Below, in pieces: positions 1 to 12,540 of a DNA stretch of 13,989 bases. This DNA comes from Entophlyctis helioformis (Eukaryota > Chytridiomycota > Chytridiomycetes > Chytridiales > Chytriomycetaceae): contig JAHLKH010000410.1 in assembly GCA_025526915.1 (NCBI GenBank), forward strand, positions 1-13,989. The letters are read 5' to 3'. Both the position numbers and the translations under genes were made by a program. The notes beneath the pieces were generated by a model that saw only the letters and a program-made list of their open reading frames with translations, did not search any database and was not told where the DNA came from. The stretch's first letter is position 1, and every line of letters starts with the position of its first letter.

Positions 1-188
1 CAGACCACAGCAGGCAGACGACAGCAGACGCAGACGCAGACGCAGCAGCAAGCGGAATGCAGACGGCAGAGACACAAGACGCAGGAGACGCCGTCAGCAC
101 GGGCACAGCCAGGCAACAAGACAACAAGACAACGAGGCAACAAGGCACGATTCAGGCCACACGGCGAGCACGGCAAGAGCGAGCGCAC
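1..188 (-). other. Intron 2 of the J-protein gene, repeat-rich, continues off the left edge
   Basis: Starts at the GTGCGC donor at 188 on the minus strand. No exon continuing the J domain (an NP..-type continuation) was found in any minus frame down to base 1. It holds short tandem repeats: a GCAGAC hexamer run near 25-50 and a 9-nt repeat of the ACAACAAGG type at about 108-147. Confidence 0.6.
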
Positions 189-517
189 CTTGTCGGGGTG
201 GAACTTGAGGGCCAGCTTGCGGTAGGCCTTCTTGAGGTCGGACTGTGGCAGACCGCGGCATGCAGGATGCGTGCAAGGGACGGCAAGGTACGGCACGGCA
301 CGGCATGGCACGGCACGGCATGGTATGACATAGAGCGACCGACCGACCAGCGCGGGTTGTTGTTGCGGCGGGTTGTCAGCACGGCATTCAAGACATGGCA
401 GCGAGGCCAGACGATACAGACGATACAGACTGACAGACAGAACAGACTGGACAGACGAACCTCGGAGGCATCGGGGGCGACCTCGAGCAGGTCGTACAGC
501 TTGGTGTCCTTGACCAT
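189..517 (-). CDS. YDJ1: Ydj1/DNAJA-type J-domain co-chaperone, 5' part (two exons)
   Basis: J-protein that would recruit and stimulate Hsp70 ATPase in the cytosol; only the first 37 residues are in the window. Exon 1 is 517..461 (ATG at 517, 19 codons, starting MVKDTKLYDLLEV). Intron 1 is 460..243, with donor GTTCGT and acceptor CCACAG. Exon 2 is 242..189 (18 codons) and contains KKAYRKLALKFHPDK, so the HPD motif that contacts Hsp70 is residues 34-36. A GTGCGC donor follows at 188, and the rest of the gene lies beyond the left edge. Both junctions are phase 0 and the joined J-domain helices II and III read without a gap. The N-terminus matches the opening of yeast Ydj1 and class A DnaJ proteins. 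The zinc-finger region that would confirm class A is not in the window, so a class B protein remains possible. Confidence 0.88.
243..460 (-). repeat. Intron 1 of the J-protein gene with pentamer and tetramer tandem repeats
   Basis: Between the two J-domain exons there is a run of CGGCA pentamers (with CGGCATGG variants) at about 279-323 and a CAGACGATACAGAC-type array at about 410-460. On the sense (minus) strand the latter reads as CTGT/CTGG-rich pyrimidine sequence. The 218-nt intron is longer than most introns here, and the extra length is largely repeat. Confidence 0.6.
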
Positions 518-693
518 CTGGCGTGTGTGTGTGTGTGGTTGGGCGGCAAAGTCGGGCGGCCGTCGCGCAGCTTCTTGTCGGCCCAACGTTCCAAGGAAAT
601 CTTGCCGCTTCCACCGCAATCCGCCGGAATCCGCTCTGGCGGCCGCCGCGATGGATGCGATGCAGTCAGCCAGCCAGCCAGGGTGCTGGCGGC

Positions 694-739
694 GGACACG
701 CTGGGGACACGCTGGGGACACGCTGGGACACGCTGGGGG
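694..739. repeat. Minisatellite, about 12-nt unit, four copies
   Basis: Four successive copies of a unit close to GGACACGCTGGG, differing only in the number of Gs per copy (10-12 nt). Lies in the non-coding stretch upstream of the J-protein gene. Confidence 0.85.
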
Positions 740-943
740 CTGCCTGCCTGTCTGGCGAGTGTGCCGTGGCAGCGGTGCACGCCCACTGTGCCCATGCCCG
801 CTCTGCCCACTCTGCCCACCCCAACATCAACCCGCCGTCGTGCGTGTCTCTTTCGGGTCTGTCTGCACAGAGGCCAAGCGCAGCCAGTAGTATTCCGAGC
901 CAACATCCATCCGTCCACCATCCCACTGCCCGCTGTCTGCTGT

Positions 944-999
944 CTGCCTCACACCGCCTGCCTCACACCGCCTGCCGCACACTGCCTGCCGCACACTGC
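944..999. repeat. Minisatellite, 14-nt unit, four copies in two variants
   Basis: Two copies of CTGCCTCACACCGC are followed by two copies of CTGCCGCACACTGC, exactly in register. It ends 20 bp past the stop codon of the PQ-loop gene, so it is probably in that gene's 3' UTR. The paired variants suggest duplication of a single unit, divergence, then duplication of each variant. Confidence 0.9.
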
Positions 1000-1018
1000 C
1001 TTGCAAAGCCCGACTGTA

Positions 1019-2617
1019 TTAGAGGCCGCCGTATATGGCCGCCTGCACAAAGATGGTCGCGTCAAACGCAAACACGCCCACAGACCCTATCAGATACGGC
1101 AGCGTCGACGCATAAAAGTGCCCGTCGATCGGCGGGAACCGGGAAGATCACCGACCCTGCGTAGCTCACATTGCCAACAATGGTCATCAGGAACAGCAGC
1201 AGGCTCAGCCCCTTGACCGACTGGCGCTTGTAGTTTTCATACACCTGCGGAATGCTGTGGTTGCGTTGGGCCTGTCAATGAACAACCACCATGCGCGCGT
1301 GTCCAGGACTTGCAACTCCACGCATGCCACACCCACTTACCGGCTGGTAAAGTATAAGAAGCCGCAGCACCATGCCATGACCGACCCAAACGCCTCTTGC
1401 CACTCGGCCACCGGCAACCGCGCGTTGCAGAGCGATGCCACCTGCACCTGCACGAGCTCAAAGATCTGCAAGTTGCGGGCCTGTGCGCCTGGCGTGGCAG
1501 ACGCAGCCACGAGCCCTGCAACTGCCACCGCCACCGCAGTGACAGTGATGGTGCTGCCTGATGAAGCGGCTGCCGATCCACTGCGGCTGAGCGTCGCCTT
1601 TCCACGCACCACTTTGCCGTCATCAACGCCTGTGCCACGACCATCCGCATCCACGTCCGCGTCCGCGTCCACATCCACCTCTTCGCCGTCGTCACGACCA
1701 GCAACAGACAACGCCGAGCCCGCATGCCGCCCATCTCCGCCGGCCGTCGTGCTGCCATAAAACGAGACGGCTGGCGATCCGGCAGATCCCAGAGTCGCCT
1801 GGCTCTCGCTGGTCGGCAACAGCAGGTACCCGGCGCGACGCAGCCGGCGGTACAGGAATCCGTACCACAGGTACTGCAGCGCCAGCGCAAGGTCCGTCAA
1901 CAGGAAGAACGTGGCCGTCAGTTGCTGTGTGGGCAACTGGTTGGTGAGCGTGGAGCCAAGCAGATTGCACAGGTCGCCAAACGTCCATAGAAGCACGAGG
2001 CCCGCCGACAGGCCGTCAATCGTCTTGCGCTGGTAGTTCTTGATCTGGGGCATGAGCAGAGTGGCCGTGTATTATCAGGCGTGATCGTTTGTGACCGCGA
2101 GTGACCGCGAGTGACCGTGCGCGGTCGTGTGTTGTCAGGCGGAGGACCACATGGCGATGATGACACGGATGAGCCAACGCGAAAGCGCCCGTGAGTTTCA
2201 AGTGCGCTGCGCTCAGCAACGCATGGAGCCCACCCGAGCCAACGGAGCAGCAGGCACGTACGAGTTGCGGAACGAGTGCGACGCAGTATGCGACGATGCT
2301 GATGAGGCCCGAGTAGAACGACACCTTGTCCGTCGGTGTGTACACACAGTCGCTGAAATACGTCCCCATCCACTGTACATATCTGTCGGTGGGCGGGAGT
2401 CAGTCGCCGGCCGTTTTTTGTTTCTGGCGGCCATGCCCAAGGACGTCGGCTATCGGAAACCCATCCGCACGGGCCGCCGATAGCGACTGCTGCTGCCAAC
2501 GAGCGGCTGGATTGCATGCTGCCGCTGCCATCGCATCCGACCGTCCACTTGCCTGTGTCCGTCCACACTGGTCGGGTCGCAGACACAAGGCAGCGTGCTG
2601 TTTGAGTGCGTCCACAT
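1019..2617 (-). CDS. PQ-loop family transporter (Ypq/PQLC2-like), four exons, frame break in the last exon
   Basis: Seven-helix membrane protein of the PQ-loop family; fungal relatives export basic amino acids across the vacuole membrane. Exons: 2617..2553, 2382..2262, 2044..1341 and 1254..1019. Exon 1 starts with ATG TGG at 2617 and contains CVCDPTSVDGHR. Exon 2 reads YVQWMGTYFSDCVYTPTDK and ends in the first PQ motif (residues 60-61). Exon 3 continues KNYQRKTIDGLS, gives several hydrophobic helices, then a long hydrophilic loop rich in Asp, Ala and Ser. Exon 4 begins with the second PQ motif (residues 299-300) and KRQSVKGLSLLLFL. Intron 1 is GC-AG; introns 2 and 3 have GTACGT and GTAAGT donors. 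Near 1131-1143 the reading frame changes by one base: upstream reads VSYAGSVIF, downstream reads GHFYASTLPYLIGSVGVFAF to a TAA at 1019. Both halves match the family, so this is one extra base rather than a gene end. Length would be about 374 residues. The substrate is not shown by sequence. Confidence 0.87.
1655..1685 (-). repeat. GGACGC/GGATGC hexamer repeat coding an acidic Asp-Val/Asp-Ala run
   Basis: Within exon 3 of the PQ-loop gene a GACGCG/GATGTG-type repeat encodes alternating DVDADADVDAD in the hydrophilic loop between helices. Such loops vary in length in this family, so the repeat is probably tolerated rather than functional. Confidence 0.7.
2383..2552 (-). other. GC-AG intron in the PQ-loop gene
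   Basis: Donor AG|GCAAGT, the strong form expected when GC replaces GT, and acceptor CCGACAG. Splicing is phase 2 and joins DGH-R to YVQWM without a frame problem. No GT donor giving the same product was seen nearby. Confidence 0.7.
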
Positions 2618-2986
2618 GGCCGTTGTGCGATTGTGAATGGAGCGGTAACCACAGCCCTCGGCGGGCGTGTTTGAAACGCCAACGTCAGCTGGCTACGTTG
2701 TGGCCGCAGCGTGACAGGCACAACCATCACCGCAGCGTTCAGATCCGTCTCCTCCAACAGCTCCATGCCAGTGTGCATGCGTTGGCTCTGCGTGTGTTGG
2801 CTTCTGATCAAGTGCATCGCATCTGCCCACCAACGTGAGGAGCAGCAGGGAAGCATTCGGGCAGACTGTATTGACTGTCTGACGGCAGCACGGCAGACAC
2901 AGCCCATCGCCAACAACGCCAGGACCGACGTGAGATGCCCGTGTCCATCGCATCCCTCTCAGACGCACGTCGTGCGGCTCTACTCT
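2618..2986. other. Intergenic region between the kinase stop and the PQ-loop start (same strand)
   Basis: 369 bp that must hold the first kinase's 3' UTR and the PQ-loop promoter and leader. Open frames cross it on both strands but show no recognisable motif. No AATAAA on the minus strand and no clear TATA box were seen. Confidence 0.5.
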
Positions 2987-5434
<2,448 letters not shown>

Positions 5435-5888
5435 GTTGTGCGATGCGTTGGGAAGTCGAAAACCGACGCCGCAAACGCATCTTTCATTGCCTTGGGCAGC
5501 GGCATGCAGGCGGCAGCCTGTTGAGCGCACAATCGCCGCATGGCCGCACGATGGATTGGTGGCCTGGTGGCTGTTCGGCCTTACGGCATGCGCCGTGGCC
5601 GCAGACTGAACGAGATGGCCGCACACTGAACGAGATGGCCGCAGCCAGCCACCGCGTGGCTGCACGGCGCGGCACTGCTCTGCTCTGAACGGCGTGCTGG
5701 ACAGGCGTGCGATCGCCAGTGGCCGTCTTTCAGTGTATGCCTGCCTGTCTATCTTCCTGCCTGTCTATCTGCCTGCCTGCCTGCCCTGTACCAATCCCGC
5801 ATCTGAACCTGCCAGCCAGCCACTCAACAACCACCGGCCACTCAGATCTGCGGTCTGTGCTTTGACGCCAACCCAACAACAGCCCGCG
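5435..5888. promoter_or_regulatory. Shared divergent promoter region of the two MAP kinase genes
   Basis: 454 bp separating the two start codons. It contains a 20-nt direct repeat (GGCCGCAGACTGAACGAGAT and a one-base variant) at 5597-5636, a CTGCCTGTCTATC-type pyrimidine block at about 5737-5786 on the copy B sense strand, and a CCAAT pentamer at 5791-5795, about 95 nt before the copy B ATG. No TATA box was seen. Assigning promoter function is inference from the head-to-head layout. Confidence 0.5.
5597..5643. repeat. 20-nt direct repeat, 2.3 copies, between the divergent kinases
   Basis: GGCCGCAGACTGAACGAGAT is followed at once by a copy with a single G-to-C change, then the first 7 bases again. 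Exact head-to-tail register in the middle of the bidirectional promoter region makes it a candidate tandem protein-binding site, without direct proof. Confidence 0.8.
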
Positions 5889-8394
<2,506 letters not shown>

Positions 8395-8633
8395 GATGCG
8401 ATCGCTCGAGTCCATCTCGCCACTCGATGCCAATCCATCATGGCTGCATCGCCCATCTCCATCGTCAAGCAGTCCGTCCTCCTCAACCTTCTCAACCACC
8501 ACCACCACCAAGATCGTGTTACATGCTCGGTTGGCCATCCCATCGCCGCCGACCCCATCCCACTCCTTTTTTGAATGCCCTCGAATGAACTGTCCGATAT
8601 CCCCTACCTTGACAATGGCCAACCCCGCCCAAG
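8395..8633. other. Spacer between MAP kinase B and REV1
   Basis: 239 bp with the 3' UTR of the kinase and the REV1 promoter and leader. It contains a short (CCA)n tract at about 8498-8510. No clear promoter element or poly(A) signal was seen. Confidence 0.5.
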
Positions 8634-11600
8634 ATGGCGTACCAGGGCATGCACGACTACATGGTTCTCAAGGGCCGCAAGCAGGCCGAGCAGCGGGCTG
8701 CCATTGCCCAGTCCCGCTCGCAGGGCAAGCCGCACATCTTTGCCGGCCTCGTCTTCTACTTTAACGGCTACCTCGGCGCGGACATGACGCTGTCCGACTT
8801 CAAGGACCTGGTCCTCTCGCACGGCGGCACCGTCCGCGACCACTTCTCGGCCAAAACGACACACATCATCGCACTGCAGGTGTGGCCCTTCTTTTGGTGG
8901 TGGTGCTGCTGCTGCTGCTGCTGCTGCTGCGTCTGCTTCTTTGTCTGCGGCTGACGGCCAGCCGGTGCGTGCGCAGATGACGGACTCTAAGGTCCGCAGC
9001 CTCAACAGACCGGTGATCAGGCCAGACTGGCTGGTCAGGTCTGCCCACGACGGCCGGCTGCTCAACTGGCAAGACTTTCGGCTGTTCACGGGGCATGCGC
9101 CTGGCCAGCGATCGCTGGACGTCTTTCGCCAAGCAGCGACGACTGGCAGTGTTGCTCGGCAGACGCAACCTGCTCCTGCATCTACTGGGACGGCACCTGC
9201 TGCTGCTGCTGCGAGACGCTTGCGTGATCCTGTCGTCGCACCGAGCGAGGACGCCGGTGCGCCACTGTTTGCAACAAGCGATGAAGACTCGGACCGAGAT
9301 CCAGATCTGGATGCCCAGAAACAGCAGAAGAAACAGCAAAAGAAACAGCAGCAGAGAGCAGCCGGCCCGATCGACGAAGACGACGCCGACGAGCTGCCTG
9401 AAGAGCTCATTGAAGAAGAAGAAGAGCTGCATCAGCCACCTGGCCGCAGTGGCCGTGCTGAACCACGAGGCTCGGCTGGCAAACCACTCAACCTGGACGA
9501 TCCGTTCATTCGGTCCATGATATCAACGGCACCGGGGTTCATCCAAAAGTACTTTGCCGCGTCTCGGCTGCACCATCTGAGCACATGGAAAGCGGAGCTG
9601 TCGCTCCTCGTGTCGCGACGCATGCAATCTACGGGCAAGCGGCCGCCGCCTGCTGTCTATGCACCCGACACGGCACGGTACAAGACGATCATGCACGTGG
9701 ACATGGACTGTTTCTTTGCGTCGGTAGCGCTGCGGAAACGGCCTGATCTGGCCAACGTGCCGGTTGTCATTGCGCATTCGAGTGGGCTTGTGTCCGCTGC
9801 TACCACTGCTGCTGCTGCCACTGGCGCTCTTGCGGTGGATGGCAGTGGGCATGGCGAGCCGCCTCAAGGACAGTACAAGTCCACGTCGGATATTGCTTCG
9901 TGCAACTATCCTGCCCGCGAGCGTGGCATCAGGAACGGTTCGTTGCTGGGCAGTGCGCGGGAGAAAGCACCTGATCTGGTGGTGCTGCCCTACGATTTCC
10001 GCGAAATCGACTCTTGCTCCAAGGCGCTTTACGGTGTTCTCATGGATGCTGGCGACTATGTCCAGGCTGTGTCGTGCGACGAGGCGCTGATCGACGTCAC
10101 TCTAAAAGTCAAGCAGAGTGTCGAGGCTGTGATGCGCGGCGCACGTGCAGGCAACATGGGCATGGGCATGGGCATGGAGGACGACGACGATGATGATGAG
10201 ACTGGCGACATGCACGGCGGTCATGGCAGCGCCAGACTATCGCGACGCGAGCAAGAGGCGCTTGTCCAAGTGGTGTACAGCATTGCACAAGACATTCGCA
10301 CACGCATCTTTGATGTTACGGCAGGCTGTCCAGCGAGTGTGGGCATCAGCAGCAACCCGCTCCTTGCCCGCCTTGCCACCAAACGCGCCAAGCCCAACGG
10401 CGTCTACTACCTCGATCCTGCTACTGCCGCGCGTGATCATCTCGCGCACCTCCCCATCGCCAGTCTGCCTGGGGTCGGGCGAGCCATGGCCCAGAAATGC
10501 GAGTCACTCGGCATGGCAACATGCAGAGACATTCAGAACCGCTCAGCTGCAACTCTCCGACGCGAGCTGGGGGCCAAGATGGGCAGTATGCTGCACGAGT
10601 ATGCTCACGGCATAGACGGCCGGCCGCTGGTCAACAAGGACCGGCAGTCCATCGGGGCCGAAATCAACTGGGCGATACGGTTCCAAACCACGGGCCAGAT
10701 CCACCTGTTCATGCGCGACTTTTGCGGCGAGATCTTTGGGCGGCTGGCTGCCCTCGGCGTCTCCGGCGGCCGGCACTTGACCGTCAAGGCCAAGAAACGC
10801 GAGTATGAGGGCGAGCCACACAAGTTCCTTGGCCATGGGCCGTGCTCTGATTTCTCAAAGTCCGTCACGCACTCTCGGTTGCTTGCCAATGCCGAGACGC
10901 TGGCCACAGCGGCCATGTCCATGTTGGCCGAGTTTGGCATTCCACCCAAGGATCTGCGCGGTGTTGGTGTGCATCTGCGGCAGCTCGAGTATGCTGACGG
11001 GAGTGCGAGCCATGATGCAGGGCCAGGACTCAAACAGAAACTCTTGGCGTTTCCCGCCAAGCCCAGCGTTGATCTGCCACTGACACCTACATCCAGGCGG
11101 CGTGGGTTAGAGGCGTATCTGGAGTCGCAGGAGCCGCCACGGAACCAGAACCAGCAGTCAAAGCCCCCGGGGACTCCCACATCCCGAGTCGACGCACTGC
11201 GACGGCTGCATCAGGACCGAGCCAGTAAATCCCCGACACCAGCATCTCCCACGTCTGTTGGATCAGCGTCGCCGTCGACCACCACAAGCCGCGGCACCAA
11301 ACGCAAGCTGGCCGTCACTGGTGCGCACCAAGCACCACCAGCCACGCATGTCACGATCCAATCCTTTTTCTCCCGCGCAAGTCCAAGCTGCTCCAAGACG
11401 CGTTGCCTCTGCCTCGGTCCCCCGAGCCGCCGCGCTCCACCGACCACTTGGAGCAACAAGAGCCCCGTGACCGGCCGTCCAATCCGTCCAAGACACCGTC
11501 CAGCCAGGAGATTTTGGAGCGCTATGGTATCCGCCCACATGATATCGACGTGTCGGTGATCAAGGAGCTGCCCGACACGATCCGATGCGAGATGGAGGCG

Positions 11601-12461
11601 GCAGGTGTGTTCCGCCATCTCGCCAAGCAGGGCCGGCCTGTCGTGTTGCAAAGCGCCAACACCTGGAGCGACGACGACGGTGGCGACGACGATGATGATG
11701 ATGATGAGATACCGCTTAACAGGCGACAGCTCAAGCATGGCGGCGGTGGTCATGGGCCCGTGTCGCCGAGTCTGAGACCGAGCAAACGGGCAGGGAGGGT
11801 CGAGGTTGCCAGAGGCAAGGAGCTGGACGAGACGCATCTGCTGCCCAGTGCTTCGCAGGTGGACATGGATATCCTGCATGCCATGCCGCTAGAGATCCAG
11901 CAAGAGTACGAGGCCGAGTTTAGGCGACTGCATGAGCGTGGCGGTGGTCGGCCCACGGCTGCTGTCCCGACTGTCCGTCGTCCCGCTGGACCGAACGCGT
12001 CGCGTGGCTCTGCTGCTGGCGGAATGGGCCGCTCTGGTCTGTATCGACCTGCTGAGATACCACACCAGCAGCAGCGGCAGCAGGAGGAGAAGCAAGCGCG
12101 GACCCATCGATCCCACTCCGCTACCGGTATCTTGGCGACAGCAATGACCCCCGCGAGGTTGAGCGCATGCTGTCAGAGTGGATCAGCACAGCCCTGCCGA
12201 CTGCTGCTGCGCCGGACGATGCTGCCGTGTCAGAGATAGCCGAGTACCTCGTGGGTCTCGTGGATGCGGAGCAACTCGACTTGGCTTGGCGGCTGCTGCG
12301 GATGCTGGGGCCGCCGCGTGGGTGCACTCAACGGCGATCGTCGCGGCAAGGGCAAGGGCAAGTCCGGCTGGGTCGAGGCAGTCACGGGGATCCACGACGC
12401 TGTCCATGCCCCGCCGTCCTGGCTCGGACCGGATGCCATCTCAACCTTGTCTAGAGCCTGA
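8634..12461 (+). CDS. REV1: REV1 Y-family translesion DNA polymerase (deoxycytidyl transferase)
   Basis: Nuclear enzyme that inserts dCMP opposite abasic and damaged bases and scaffolds other translesion polymerases. Exon 1 is 8634-8879; a 97-nt GT-AG intron follows; exon 2 starts at 8977. BRCT domain spans about residues 35-120, interrupted by the intron, with GGTVRDHFSAKTTHIIAL before it and RPVIRPDWLVRS after. The Rev1-specific SRLHHLSTWKAEL stretch follows near 9565-9600. Catalytic core: MHVDMDCFFAS (321 onward), STSDIASCNYPARE, SCDEALIDVT with Asp450 and Glu451, and the helix-hairpin segment LPGVGRAMAQKC. Palm inserts are Ala/Gly-rich and Met-Gly/Asp-rich. After QSFFSR (about residue 877) the frame changes near 11372-11385. 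Two ubiquitin-binding motifs follow: VIKELPDTIRCEMEA at about 11550 and LHAMPLEIQQEYEAEF at about 11875. The C-terminal domain (REVERMLSEW, IAEYLVGLVDAEQLDLAWRL) reads in another frame from about 12056, and a third change at the GGGG near 12307 leads to GWVEAVTGIHDAVHA and TGA at 12459-12461. Confidence 0.93.
8880..8976 (+). repeat. REV1 intron with a (TGC)9 trinucleotide tract
   Basis: 97-nt intron with donor CAG|GTGTGG and acceptor GTGCGCAG, phase 0, located inside the BRCT domain. It holds TGG repeats and then nine TGC units at 8904-8930. Reading through would give Trp/Cys runs unlike any BRCT domain, which supports intron removal. Confidence 0.85.
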
Positions 12462-12540
12462 TCCTACAGCCACTGCACCAATAGATGACGCTCTGTTCAT
12501 TCTGAATGTGCGCGAGGTACCCAACGGAGAGAGGAAGAGA
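12462..12540. other. Short convergent spacer between REV1 and the DNAAF5-like gene
   Basis: About 79 bp between the two convergent ends (98 bp if the DNAAF5-like stop at 12560 is used). The 3' UTRs of both genes must overlap or be very short. No AATAAA or symmetric terminator was seen. Confidence 0.55.

Larger units (their letters stand above)
518..1018. other. Intergenic region between the PQ-loop stop and the J-protein start, with two minisatellites
   Basis: About 500 bp without convincing coding sequence. It must hold the J-protein promoter and 5' leader and the PQ-loop 3' UTR. Open frames here have no recognisable motif and run through tandem repeats. A short (GT)n tract sits just upstream of the J-protein ATG at about 523-537. 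No TATA box or poly(A) signal is clear. Confidence 0.5.

Noticed and set aside
588..600. Heat-shock-element-like TTC/GAA pattern upstream of the J-protein gene
   Set aside because: The TTC and GAA units are four bases apart rather than two, so it does not meet the nTTCnnGAAn pattern.
57..890. Long plus-strand open frame of 277 codons at the left end
   Set aside because: It lies antisense to the J-domain exons and runs through pentamer and 12-nt repeats; the protein is low complexity with no family motif.
1918..2916. 332-codon minus-strand open frame upstream of the PQ-loop gene
   Set aside because: It is in a different frame from the conserved PQ-loop exons and shows no motif; the GC-AG gene model explains the region better.
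8604..9410. 268-codon minus-strand open frame opposite REV1 exon 1 and the start of exon 2
   Set aside because: Ser/Ala-rich complement of GC-rich coding DNA, crossing the REV1 intron; no start context or domain.
10605..11180. 191-codon minus-strand open frame inside REV1
   Set aside because: Antisense to the conserved polymerase core, which explains its openness.
11321..11381. Possible 61-nt intron (GTGCGC to GCGCAAG) explaining the first REV1 frame change
   Set aside because: The donor would be phase 1 while the acceptor needs phase 0, so it does not restore the frame; it would also remove QSFFSR.
12318..12380. Possible 63-nt intron (GTGGGT to GAGGCAG) near the REV1 3' end with a CTCAAC branch-like site
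   Set aside because: Phases fit, but it removes GKSGWVEAV, which looks like the conserved last helix of the REV1 C-terminal domain. A single extra G in the GGGG run is simpler; RNA-seq could overturn this.
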